From an uncultured Bacteriovoracaceae bacterium (lineage in GTDB: Bacteria > Bdellovibrionota > Bacteriovoracia > Bacteriovoracales > Bacteriovoracaceae), in NCBI GenBank assembly GCA_937952395.1, contig CALFYV010000100.1, positions 1 through 15,530 on the forward strand: a stretch of DNA of 15,530 nt. Reading direction: 5' to 3'. Below are positions 1 to 6,699 of the stretch, in pieces. Positions within the stretch are counted from its first letter, which is position 1, and the number at the start of each line of letters is the position of its first letter. The notes below the pieces were generated by a model. The model searched no databases. It was given only the letters and a program-made list of their open reading frames with translations, and was not told where the DNA came from. The position numbers were made by a program, and so were the translations under genes.

Positions 1-7
1 GAAAGAG

Positions 8-1570
8 ATGCGCCTTACCCTTTTGCTCATTCTGACCACTATATTCTTGGCTTTTTTGACCGGTTATTATGCTTTATTTATTCAAGGAAGCTACAGTGTC
101 AGTAATGAAGATATAGTAGAGATTCAAAAAATAAAGCGTAAATTTCAACAAAGATACAATCCACTCATTATCATCAATTTTAATTCTCTCTACTCTAGTC
201 GCGAGCATCTTGAGTTGATACGTCCCCCATCTCAATTAAATACGAATTTAAGTTTAAATAAATCACTTTATTATTCGAACAAGGACTGTTTTAAGGATAT
301 TTACAATATTACAAACTCGGTTAACTTTGAAAAAGTAGTACTATGGGAAGAATTTAGATGCGGAAAAAGAGATTTATTGCCCAGAAATTTTTTTAACAAT
401 CCTCCATTTTTACATCCCTCAGGTAAAAGTTATGTCTATTTAGCTCATCTTTTGGCCAAATATCCTTACAAATCAAAGCGCTGGCTTGAGGACCATTTTC
501 AATATATGCATGTAAGTGAATTCAAAGATCTAGAAGATAAGGTCGATATACCAGATTTTTACATTGTTTTAAAAAGCTTTGGAAACGAAGTTCTGCAAGG
601 AATTATTAAAGGCGATAGTTCTTTGTTAAACTCCGAGTTTTATATTGAGAAAAATAAAGATGTTTTTGTTTTTTTTGATTTAGAGTACAAGGTTTATTCA
701 GCTGCTGACTTTATCCAATTTGTTGAAAATACTCCTTATCATATTAGACCATTCAAAGCAGGTAAAAAATGTTTTTTTAAAGATGGAAGCCTCTGCTGGG
801 ATTACAACATGGGGCATGTTTTATCGCTCACAAGCAAACATAAAATCTTTCTTGTTCTTGCATCTTTACTTATTATTATTTTACTCATTTGCCTTTTATA
901 CAACAAACTCAAGGCTCAAAGAATGGAAGATAACAAGAGAAGACTTGCGCTTCAGGTTCTTACTCATGAATTTCGAACTCCTGTAACAAGCTTGGTTTTA
1001 CTAGCTGAGGAAGCTCAGAAGAAATTTGAAAAATATGATGAAGAATCACAAGAGTTACTTTTGCGATTATCCTCTGAGATACACAGACTCTTTCGCTTGG
1101 TAGATGCGAGTAGAAACTATCTTAATTTTGATCAAGGTAAGAAGCTAGTAAACTTTAAACCAAAACAAATAAAATCAGTAAATGAGTTTATAAATTCTGT
1201 ATTATCACCCTACATAGAACAAGTTAACTTTATTGGCCTAGAAAAAGATTGTTCATTTTATAGCGACGAATACTGGGTTAGTATTTGTTTAAAAAATTTA
1301 GTAGAAAATGCAATAAATCATGGAGCAAAACCGATTTTGGTAAAACTTGAATCTACTGATAATATGCTCAAAGTTATTGTTGAGGATCAGGGAGTCTGTG
1401 ACTTTGATAATCTAGAAGAACTCACGGGAGAATTTATCAAGGGAAGCAAGAGTCAAGGCACTGGATTAGGTCTGAATATTGTTAAGAAAGTTTTGCATGA
1501 CATGAAAGCGGATTTGTTTTTTAAGCAATCACCAACAACGTTTACAATGGTTTTACGGGAGATTAAATGA
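8..1570 (+). CDS. Membrane sensor histidine kinase with periplasmic sensor domain
   Basis: Sensor kinase of a two-component pair, expected to autophosphorylate on His and pass phosphate to the regulator encoded immediately downstream. Visible layout of 520 residues: N-terminal membrane segment (about 4-24), a long extracytoplasmic domain (about 25-277), a second membrane segment (about 278-298), a HisKA dimerisation helix with the H-box LTHEFRTPVT (His320), and a HATPase domain with N-box NLVENAINH (430-438), a D-x-G-type element at Asp460 (VEDQG) and the GTGLGL loop (484-489). The sensor domain has four Cys (94, 118, 255, 263) that could form disulfides, and the string PPFLHPSGKSYVYLA near 132-146. 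That string recalls the DUF3404 sensor of Vibrio VxrA, but this is a memory-based suggestion only. The ATG follows GAAAGAG, a weak Shine-Dalgarno. The kinase core is secure; the stimulus is unknown. Confidence 0.93.
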   Translation: MRLTLLLILTTIFLAFLTGYYALFIQGSYSVSNEDIVEIQKIKRKFQQRYNPLIIINFNSLYSSREHLELIRPPSQLNTNLSLNKSLYYSNKDCFKDIYNITNSVNFEKVVLWEEFRCGKRDLLPRNFFNNPPFLHPSGKSYVYLAHLLAKYPYKSKRWLEDHFQYMHVSEFKDLEDKVDIPDFYIVLKSFGNEVLQGIIKGDSSLLNSEFYIEKNKDVFVFFDLEYKVYSAADFIQFVENTPYHIRPFKAGKKCFFKDGSLCWDYNMGHVLSLTSKHKIFLVLASLLIIILLICLLYNKLKAQRMEDNKRRLALQVLTHEFRTPVTSLVLLAEEAQKKFEKYDEESQELLLRLSSEIHRLFRLVDASRNYLNFDQGKKLVNFKPKQIKSVNEFINSVLSPYIEQVNFIGLEKDCSFYSDEYWVSICLKNLVENAINHGAKPILVKLESTDNMLKVIVEDQGVCDFDNLEELTGEFIKGSKSQGTGLGLNIVKKVLHDMKADLFFKQSPTTFTMVLREIK

Positions 1571-2235
1571 ATAAATTATTATTAGTTGAAGATGATGAGA
1601 ACTTAGGATTGAGCCTTAAGAAATTTCTTGAAAGTGAAGGGTATCAAGTTTCCCACGCCAAATCTCTAGAAGAAGCTGAATCAAAGTATAATGAATCTAT
1701 CGAACTGGTCATTCTTGATTGGATGTTGCCAGACGGTCAAGGCATCGATTATTTAAAAAAAATGAGAAATGAAAATATATCAATTCCTTTTATCATGTTG
1801 ACCGCAAGGAATGAACTTATTGATAAAGTATTAGGGTTGGAGACTGGGGCCAATGATTATATAACTAAACCATTTGAGCCAAGAGAGTTAGTTGCACGTC
1901 TAAGAGTTCAGCTGAGGACAAAATCTACGGGTAAACAAGAGCAGCTAATTCATAGAAAGGAATTAAGTATTAATTTAGAAACAAGAGATATTATATATAA
2001 AGAGCAAAATGTTAGTTTGACAAAAATGGAATATGATCTTTTAATTCTTTTAGCAGCAAATCCTGGTAGAGCATTTTCTAGAGAAGAGCTTCTTAATAAA
2101 GTTTGGGGTTTTGAAAATTACCCATCTACTCGTACTGTTGATACTCACATTCTCCAGCTGAGGCAAAAATTCGATGATGAAATGTTTGAGACTGTTCGTA
2201 GTGTGGGGTATCGATTTAATAAGCTGTTTTCTTAA
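1567..2235 (+). CDS. OmpR/PhoB-family response regulator
   Basis: DNA-binding partner of the kinase just upstream; the start ATG overlaps the kinase stop (ATGA), so the two are almost certainly co-transcribed and translationally coupled. The receiver domain (1-118) has all expected residues: acidic pair Asp9/Asp10, phosphoacceptor Asp51 (VILDWMLPDG), Thr79 and Lys101 (TKPFEPREL). The C-terminal winged helix (about 128-222) shows LTKMEYDLLILL, then the recognition region (about 183-200) and the closing RSVGYRF wing. At 222 residues it is normal length for the family. It should bind DNA as a phosphorylated dimer on tandem repeats; target genes cannot be read from this window. The stop codon directly abuts the stop codon of the convergent gene, with no separating base. 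Confidence 0.95.
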   Translation: MNKLLLVEDDENLGLSLKKFLESEGYQVSHAKSLEEAESKYNESIELVILDWMLPDGQGIDYLKKMRNENISIPFIMLTARNELIDKVLGLETGANDYITKPFEPRELVARLRVQLRTKSTGKQEQLIHRKELSINLETRDIIYKEQNVSLTKMEYDLLILLAANPGRAFSREELLNKVWGFENYPSTRTVDTHILQLRQKFDDEMFETVRSVGYRFNKLFS

Positions 2236-3567
2236 TTAAGCGGCATTTTTTGTATTTAGTTTTTGATAAAAGATATCAATTTCTTCTTGTTTTTCAGGAT
2301 GAGTGTCGATTATTTTTTGATATATTTCATCAGCTTTGTCTGAATGTTGATTTTTCAAATAACATTTTAATAATACTTTTAAGCATTGATAATTATCACA
2401 ACCATCATTAATGAGCTCAACTCCCTTTTGCACAATTTTGTCATTACTTTCCGTTTCCGATTGAATCAAAAATTCTGAAATGCTATAATCTTGAGTCATT
2501 TTTTCATCGCTATCAAAGCGAGTAAGAACTTTTTGTGCCTCTTCAATCATCTTGTATTCAATTAGAGATTCAATCATTGCTCGATAAAACTTTGTTTCAC
2601 CAGCAGAAGAGACAGCAATTTTATTAAATACGGTCAGAGCTTCATCGAATTGCTCATTAGATAAATAATATTTTCCTGTGACGTAGAGGCCAGCACAGAT
2701 ATAACGGATAGTTTGCTTTTCTCTCATTTCTAAAGATTTGAAAATTTCATAATAATAATTCATGTCTTGATAATTTTTAGTCATAACAGCGAGACGAACG
2801 ATGCTGTTTAATCTATCAGGATTCGCAGGGAAATATTTTGCAATATTTTTAACAACTTCATAGGCTTCATCGTACTTCTTATCGTTAAAATACAAATCGT
2901 AAAGTCCTACCTGGCATTTGTAATGTATTTTGTTGATATTGACTCCATCTTGATAACTATTTTCTGCACCTTCCATGAATTTTTTAATATAGTTAACTTG
3001 GCCAATATAAAAATAAGCTAGACTAGGCTTTTTATTGAGTTCTTTGGCTTCTTCGAATATAGCAGAAGCTTCATCAAGTTTATTTTCAAATAATAGTTTT
3101 TTTCCTTCCTCAATTTTCTTCATATAATCGCTGGGATGCAGTTTAGTAAGATAAGCGCTTATTAAACCTTGTGTCAGGGTTTCCATTGTATAAGGTTTGA
3201 TAATAAAAGAGTCAACATCCTCTTCGGCAGCTTTTGCAACTGCAGATTGTGATACATTAGAGGTTATAAGAACCAAAACAGCACTATTACTTTCAACTGT
3301 ATTCATTTCTCTATACTTTCTAAACAAATCAAATCCCGAGCCATCACCAAGATGATAATCAGAAAGAATAATTGCTGGCTTCACAGAGTCGAGTGCCTCG
3401 ATGGCCTCTTGGTATCTGCCATATAAATGAACATTGATCATTTTTGCATCATAGTCAGATAAAGTTTTTGCCAGACGCTTTCGAGACGCAGAGGAGCGAT
3501 CAACAATCATAATTTTGTTTTTTAGCAAGAAGTCTTTGAATAATTTTTCTTTGTCTTTATTACTCAT
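2236..3567 (-). CDS. Receiver-TPR response regulator
   Basis: Single-domain receiver fused to a tetratricopeptide array, probably a phosphorylation-controlled protein-interaction scaffold rather than a transcription factor: no DNA-binding domain is visible. Receiver (about 16-145): Asp23, phosphoacceptor Asp70 (IILSDYHLGDGSGFD), Thr102/Ser103 and Lys124 (FIIKPYTMETL), all intact. The rest (about 150-443) is helical with TPR-like units, for example LDEASAIFEEAKELNKKPSLAYFY, EGAENSYQDGVNINKIHYK, YDEAYEVVKNIAKYFPANP and FDEALTVFNKIA. Its start overlaps the end of the upstream gene by 8 bases, so it is translated from the same message as the degenerate receiver protein. Receiver-TPR fusions are known in Vibrio, Shewanella and related bacteria, but I cannot assign a pathway here. 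Confidence 0.85.
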   Translation of the reverse strand: MSNKDKEKLFKDFLLKNKIMIVDRSSASRKRLAKTLSDYDAKMINVHLYGRYQEAIEALDSVKPAIILSDYHLGDGSGFDLFRKYREMNTVESNSAVLVLITSNVSQSAVAKAAEEDVDSFIIKPYTMETLTQGLISAYLTKLHPSDYMKKIEEGKKLLFENKLDEASAIFEEAKELNKKPSLAYFYIGQVNYIKKFMEGAENSYQDGVNINKIHYKCQVGLYDLYFNDKKYDEAYEVVKNIAKYFPANPDRLNSIVRLAVMTKNYQDMNYYYEIFKSLEMREKQTIRYICAGLYVTGKYYLSNEQFDEALTVFNKIAVSSAGETKFYRAMIESLIEYKMIEEAQKVLTRFDSDEKMTQDYSISEFLIQSETESNDKIVQKGVELINDGCDNYQCLKVLLKCYLKNQHSDKADEIYQKIIDTHPEKQEEIDIFYQKLNTKNAA

Positions 3568-4303
3568 TTGCTGCTTTTATAAAATTCAAGGCTTGTTCTT
3601 GCTTTTTTGCAAGATCAATTAATATTTTATTCCATTTTGCCTTACAAGAAGCATCCAATTGTATGTATGTGATATAAAAACCTTCATCTTCATCTTTGTT
3701 AGCTTCTTTGACTATACCGCTTAATTGAATTGGTTCTGGTCGATTTAAAAAATTTTGAATCGCAAATTCGCAGGTTTGGTTAATGATCAATTTCTCGCTT
3801 AAGGCGCATATAATCCCATCGTTCATGAGTTCTAAAAACTCAGCATTATATTTTCTATCTAGGCTACTGATTTCTAATGAAAGAGGATTCTCATATAACT
3901 CTTTTTCATTTTTTGAAATATCAAATAAAACTTCTAATTTATTATGATCAAGCAATAATTCATCATCAATGTCTTTTGAAGATGAAATGATGACGACATT
4001 CTCGTTATTTTTATTTTCTTTTTTGTTAATAATAACCCGAGTATTGACGACTAAGTATTTGGGTATTTCCTTGTTGATTAATTTGCAATAGCGATTAATT
4101 TTAAATTTGAAATTTTTAGGCATTGTAAATTCAGCAAAAATGACTTCTATTGAATTTTGCTGAATACACCTCATCGCTTCATTAAGGTCTTCTGCTAAAA
4201 ACGTTTTCGCTTCTTTTTCTTTCTCAAGAAATTTCTTTAAATCCTTAGACTGGATAGGGCTGTCATTTATAATTAGAATTTTTTTGCCCTGAAGCTTGCT
4301 CAT
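3560..4303 (-). CDS. Degenerate receiver protein with possible PilZ-like C-terminus
   Basis: First gene of a two-gene leftward unit with the receiver-TPR protein. The N-terminal 90 residues look like a receiver: KKILIINDSPIQSKDLKKFL supplies the β1 strand with Asp14, and VIFAEFTMP aligns with the phosphoacceptor strand (compare MDWNMP of CheY), but Glu58 stands where Asp should be. No clear Lys-Pro switch motif is seen. Such a receiver cannot be phosphorylated normally and may be locked or phosphomimetic. The last 100 residues (about 148-247) have a spacing reminiscent of PilZ (SLDRKYNAEFLELMNDGIICALSE, then PIQLSGIVKEA), but without a convincing RxxxR c-di-GMP motif, so PilZ is only a guess. 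A good ribosome site (AAGGTGAG) precedes the ATG. Confidence 0.7.
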   Translation of the reverse strand: MSKLQGKKILIINDSPIQSKDLKKFLEKEKEAKTFLAEDLNEAMRCIQQNSIEVIFAEFTMPKNFKFKINRYCKLINKEIPKYLVVNTRVIINKKENKNNENVVIISSSKDIDDELLLDHNKLEVLFDISKNEKELYENPLSLEISSLDRKYNAEFLELMNDGIICALSEKLIINQTCEFAIQNFLNRPEPIQLSGIVKEANKDEDEGFYITYIQLDASCKAKWNKILIDLAKKQEQALNFIKAANE

Positions 4304-4372
4304 TACTCACCTTCTTCATTTCAATAACTTATCGTCTTATTGAGCAAGAAATATGAGCCAAAATATTGGAAT

Positions 4373-5164
4373 CTAAGCCGCTCTTCCTTGTTGGGGATGA
4401 GGTCTTTTTCGGCTTTTTCGACTGATTTGTTTAATCAAGTATTTAGGAAACGAAAACAAACTTATGCTCGCCACCTGAAGAACTTCATCGCCTTCATCAA
4501 AATTCATGATGTTTTTATAGTAATCGGTGACTTCTTGTTCTCTATGGTAGTAGCGGCTATCGTCAGCTCTTTTTTGGAAAACGGTACCTTTTACACTTTG
4601 TTTAAATACAAATTTCTTTTCATCAAATACCGAATCAGCATTTATGGCAATAGGTTCACGGTATAGTTGATTGATTTTCTTGGCTATTTCTAGTTGCTTC
4701 TCACTAGGGCGACTTTCGCCAAATGGAGAAGGATAAACATTATCAAAATTAAGAGCAATATTTCCCAAAGAAGATATGACACAAGCACAGTTGGTTACCC
4801 AAAGCTTGGTAAAAATACTATTTCTTAACATATATTGAACGATAAGCTTGCTCATAAGCTTATGGGTCATTCCACCACGTCTGGCGCTGGGAATAACACA
4901 AGTTAAACCTAGGTGAAGAATTCCTCTTTCAATGATAAGCGAAGATGAGAAGCCAACCGCCTTACCTTGAGCATCTCTGGCGATGATAAGAGTAATTTTC
5001 TTTAATTCTTCTCTTTGCCCTGTAAGCACTTGATAAAGAGGAATTTCATCAAAGCATTCACTTGCTACTTTCTTTAGCTCGTCTACATAATAAGCAAGCT
5101 TATTATCTGACCAAAAATGACCTGGTCTTTCAAAAAACTCAAATGAATATTTATTTTTTTTCAT
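4373..5164 (-). CDS. GNAT-like acetyltransferase
   Basis: Likely acyl-CoA-dependent transferase of the GNAT fold, about 263 residues. The clearest element is TCVIPSARRGGMTHKLM (about 88-104), which fits motif A of GNAT enzymes (the R/Q-x-x-G-x-G/A pyrophosphate-binding loop), preceded by the β-strand GILHLGL and followed by helix SKLIVQYML. The C-terminal 110 residues match nothing I recognise and end in a basic tail (KQISRKSRKRPHPQQGRAA). Start choice: a TTG codon lies one codon upstream, but AGGGG sits only 3 bases from that TTG and 6 from the ATG at 5164, so ATG is preferred. Substrate is unknown. It lies 69 bases upstream of the degenerate receiver gene on the same strand, so co-transcription is possible. 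Confidence 0.65.
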   Translation of the reverse strand: MKKNKYSFEFFERPGHFWSDNKLAYYVDELKKVASECFDEIPLYQVLTGQREELKKITLIIARDAQGKAVGFSSSLIIERGILHLGLTCVIPSARRGGMTHKLMSKLIVQYMLRNSIFTKLWVTNCACVISSLGNIALNFDNVYPSPFGESRPSEKQLEIAKKINQLYREPIAINADSVFDEKKFVFKQSVKGTVFQKRADDSRYYHREQEVTDYYKNIMNFDEGDEVLQVASISLFSFPKYLIKQISRKSRKRPHPQQGRAA

Positions 5165-5272
5165 CAATGACCCCTGGTTAAGAAGTTATTTTTACCAATT
5201 TTATTTCTTTTGTATCACCTATCTAACGGGGTTTTATTGATAAAAGCTAATTTATTGACTATTTGTCGGCAA

Positions 5273-5307
5273 AATATGCAGGTTAAAAATTTTTTAACCT
5301 GCATATT
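5273..5307. terminator. 35-base near-perfect palindrome, probable terminator of the lexA operon
   Basis: Two perfect 17-base arms (AATATGCAGGTTAAAAA at 5273-5289 and its complement at 5291-5307) flank a single T. The GC-containing core (GCAGGTT/AACCTGC) closes on an A/T tract. It lies between the end of the lexA operon (5382) and the next leftward gene (start 5164). Read leftward, the hairpin is followed by TTTT, so it fits a terminator for the lexA-sORF transcript. The T-run is short and the symmetry nearly perfect, so a protein-binding palindrome is an alternative. The rest of the 217-base gap shows no other gene. Confidence 0.55.
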
Positions 5308-5381
5308 GCTGCTTCAAGAAAGAAGGCGTTTTAAGCAAAAAAGAAAAAAAGTGAGGGCAATAAAGCTAATATCCATATTAC

Positions 5382-5579
5382 CTATAGTGTTAAGTAGGAT
5401 CTAACTTCATCTAAGTTACATGGTGTTAGGCTCAAAATTTCCAAAAGATCCAAGGCCATTTCAGAAGCCACCAAGGGCTCCACAGAGTAGCGCGAGAGAA
5501 ATTCATTGGTGATGTTTCTGACAAATTCATCTTCAGATAAAACGTTGGAAAAAGAAAAGTGTGTGTGTGTTCCATTCAT
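5382..5579 (-). CDS. Small unknown protein co-transcribed with lexA
   Basis: A 65-residue gene beginning 22 bases after the lexA stop, on the same strand. Its ribosome binding site (AAGGAGGA, about 5 bases before ATG) is one of the best in the window, which argues strongly that it is translated. The product is soluble and acidic: there is no signal peptide or membrane segment, and three probable helices (SEDEFVRNITNEFLSRY, EPLVASEMALDLLEILSL, NLDEVRSYLTL). I recognise no family. Position implies regulation by LexA and a role in the DNA-damage response, but it does not resemble membrane-anchored SOS division inhibitors such as YneA. Codons 3-7 contain an (AC)6 dinucleotide run. Confidence 0.7.
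   Translation of the reverse strand: MNGTHTHFSFSNVLSEDEFVRNITNEFLSRYSVEPLVASEMALDLLEILSLTPCNLDEVRSYLTL
5559..5570 (-). repeat. (AC)6 dinucleotide repeat in the start of the small lexA-operon gene
   Basis: Twelve bases of GT on the plus strand (AC on the coding strand) lie inside codons 3-7 of the 65-codon gene and encode the Thr-His-Thr-His run. Slippage by one unit would shift the frame immediately after the start codon. Six units is short, so strong phase variation is not expected. Confidence 0.8.
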
Positions 5580-5601
5580 TAAGTCCTCCTTGACTCGAAA
5601 A

Positions 5602-6195
5602 TTAATAATGGCGAATTAAACCAACTAATACTCCCTTTATTTCAAAAGATTCCTCTTGAATGATAAAAGGTTTCATACTGGGATTGGCAGGATGTAATTC
5701 TATGTGGTGTTTTTTTTGATAGTATTTCTTAACAGTTGCTTCATTATCTATCGCTGCAACAACGGTCTGGCCATTGGAAGCTTGGTTTTGTTTTTTAACG
5801 ATAATGGTATCTCCATCAAAAATTCCATCATCGATCATAGACTGACCTTCAACAATGAGAGCAAAAAACTGGCCATTTTTAACTAGAGATCGAGGCACAC
5901 TAATGCTTTCGTTGTATTCCATCGCTTCTATGGGGGCACCAGCGGCGACTCGACCCATAAGAGGTATTTCGATGGTTGTTTCCTGGGTATTTGCTGGTTG
6001 TAAACCTCTGACAGCATTAGAGTCGTTAACCAGATAACCTGCGCTAGTCAGGTATTTAATATAATCTTGAACAGAGCCTAAGGATTTAAATCCGAAATAA
6101 TCTTTGATTTCAGCTTGAGTCGGAGCATAGTCATTCTCGCTAATATAGTTAACTATAAAATCATAAACTTGCTTTTGTTTTTTTGTTAGTGACAT
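5602..6195 (-). CDS. lexA: LexA repressor (SOS regulator)
   Basis: Master repressor of the SOS response; self-cleaves when activated RecA filaments form on single-stranded DNA. 197 residues, normal length. N-terminal winged helix-turn-helix (1-67): PTQAEIKDYFGFKSLGSVQDYIKYL, then AVRGLQP. Cleavage site VAAGAP (Ala85-Gly86). S24 peptidase catalytic residues: Ser119 in VEGQSMIDDGIFDGD and Lys156 in NEATVKKYY. The recognition helix differs from Escherichia coli LexA at most DNA-contact positions (SPNAAEEHLKAL becomes SLGSVQDYIKYL), which predicts a different operator. The ATG has a clear ribosome site (AAGGAG, 6201-6206). A small gene follows 22 bases downstream, apparently in the same operon. 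Two direct-repeat elements upstream suggest autoregulation. Confidence 0.97.
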   Translation of the reverse strand: MSLTKKQKQVYDFIVNYISENDYAPTQAEIKDYFGFKSLGSVQDYIKYLTSAGYLVNDSNAVRGLQPANTQETTIEIPLMGRVAAGAPIEAMEYNESISVPRSLVKNGQFFALIVEGQSMIDDGIFDGDTIIVKKQNQASNGQTVVAAIDNEATVKKYYQKKHHIELHPANPSMKPFIIQEESFEIKGVLVGLIRHY

Positions 6196-6207
6196 CGTAT
6201 CTCCTTA

Positions 6208-6222
6208 CGTATCTTATCCGTA
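6208..6222 (-). promoter_or_regulatory. Candidate LexA operator, start-proximal copy
   Basis: Coding-strand sequence TACGGATAAGATACG, a TACG-N7-TACG direct repeat 12 bases upstream of the lexA ATG and next to its ribosome site. It matches the second copy at 6237-6251 in 12 of 15 positions. It covers the predicted transcription start region, where a bound repressor would block initiation. A further isolated CGTA lies at 6196-6199. Confidence 0.5.
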
Positions 6223-6228
6223 TATAAA

Positions 6229-6257
6229 AATATAACCGTAAATTTTCCGTAGAACAA
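6229..6257 (-). promoter_or_regulatory. Predicted σ70-type promoter of lexA
   Basis: On the coding strand, TTGTTC (6252-6257) and TATATT (6229-6234) are separated by exactly 17 bases. The spacer contains one of the two TACG-N7-TACG elements, and the expected start near 6222 falls on the edge of the other. This arrangement fits an autorepressed lexA promoter. The hexamers are reasonable but not perfect consensus matches. Confidence 0.45.
6237..6251 (-). promoter_or_regulatory. Candidate LexA operator, distal copy inside the promoter spacer
   Basis: Coding-strand sequence TACGGAAAATTTACG, the second TACG-N7-TACG element, 29 bases from the first copy. It fills most of the 17-base spacer between the predicted -35 and -10 boxes of lexA, a position where repressor binding should exclude RNA polymerase. 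The 4-7-4 direct-repeat geometry is the same as that known for alphaproteobacterial LexA boxes (GTTC-N7-GTTC), with a different half-site. Confidence 0.5.
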
Positions 6258-6300
6258 GGAAAAAGATATTTTTTTATTTAACACGATGTGAAAAGTATAA

Positions 6301-6312
6301 CTAATCGATTAG
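6301..6312. repeat. 12-base perfect palindrome upstream of the DCC-family gene
   Basis: CTAATCGATTAG is perfectly self-complementary and ends 10 bases before the ATG at 6323. A TATAAC sequence just upstream (6296-6301) could be a -10 element, which would put the palindrome at the transcription start. It could be an operator for a dimeric regulator; a chance palindrome in AT-rich DNA is possible. Confidence 0.3.
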
Positions 6313-6322
6313 AATCAACTTA

Positions 6323-6697
6323 ATGCAAGAATTGAAGAGGCCTTTTATTTTATATGATGCGCAGTGTACACTTTGTTTACGCTTTAAGCAGGCACTGGAG
6401 ATTTTAGATAAAAATGATATTTACTCTTTTTATGATTTGCATCAGCCTGAAATTTATGAACAATTAACTTTTTTAAATTTTGAAGACTGCCATAATAAAG
6501 TACATTTAGTTGAAAGCGATAATTCCGTTTATGTCGGCAAAGATGCTATTGCTCAATTGATGAAGAATTTACCAGGGGTCTCAAAATTAGTGTGGTTACT
6601 TGAATCCCAAATGGGTCAAAAGTCTCTGGAAGTATTTTATGAAAGTATTGATAAGTTTAGAAAAAGTAAATATTCGTGTCCCAAATGCAAGAGGTGA
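6323..6697 (+). CDS. DCC-family thiol-disulfide protein
   Basis: Small cytoplasmic protein of the DCC family (thioredoxin-like, DUF393), named for an Asp and two Cys in a conserved N-terminal motif. Here it reads ILYDAQCTLCLRF, with Asp12, Cys15 and Cys18. A middle segment (VESDNSVYVGKDAIAQLMKNLPG) matches the family pattern in which a substrate-level exchange step is assumed but not proved. At 124 residues it is typical length. The C-terminus ends in a second CxxC (Cys119, Cys122; SCPKCKR), an additional feature that might bind metal or take part in redox. No clear Shine-Dalgarno precedes the ATG. It is followed after 2 bases by the SpoVG gene, so the two are probably one transcript. It is transcribed divergently from lexA. 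Confidence 0.82.
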   Translation: MQELKRPFILYDAQCTLCLRFKQALEILDKNDIYSFYDLHQPEIYEQLTFLNFEDCHNKVHLVESDNSVYVGKDAIAQLMKNLPGVSKLVWLLESQMGQKSLEVFYESIDKFRKSKYSCPKCKR

Positions 6698-6699
6698 AA

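Noticed and set aside
8..2235. Assignment of the kinase-regulator pair as a type VI secretion regulator by analogy to VxrAB
   Set aside because: The resemblance is limited to a short sensor-domain string recalled from memory, and no type VI genes are in the window.
4340..4666. Rightward 108-codon open frame
   Set aside because: It is antisense to the GNAT-like gene, which has a ribosome site and a recognisable motif A; the rightward product has no family features.
5210..5404. Rightward 64-codon open frame through the 5273-5307 palindrome
   Set aside because: No ribosome site, basic low-complexity product, and it runs across an inverted repeat that is better explained as a terminator.
5704..6037. 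Two rightward open frames of 60 codons
   Set aside because: Both are antisense shadows of lexA, whose catalytic and cleavage residues are all present.
6196..6260. Bdellovibrio-type LexA box TTAC-N3-GTAA
   Set aside because: TTACGTA occurs at 6205-6211 but is not followed by GTAA at the required spacing; the direct-repeat element explains the sequence better.
6676..6699. Longer SpoVG start giving 93 residues
   Set aside because: The ATG lies within the DCC-family gene without a ribosome site, whereas AGAGGTG precedes the ATG at 6700 and the protein then begins with the typical MKVT.
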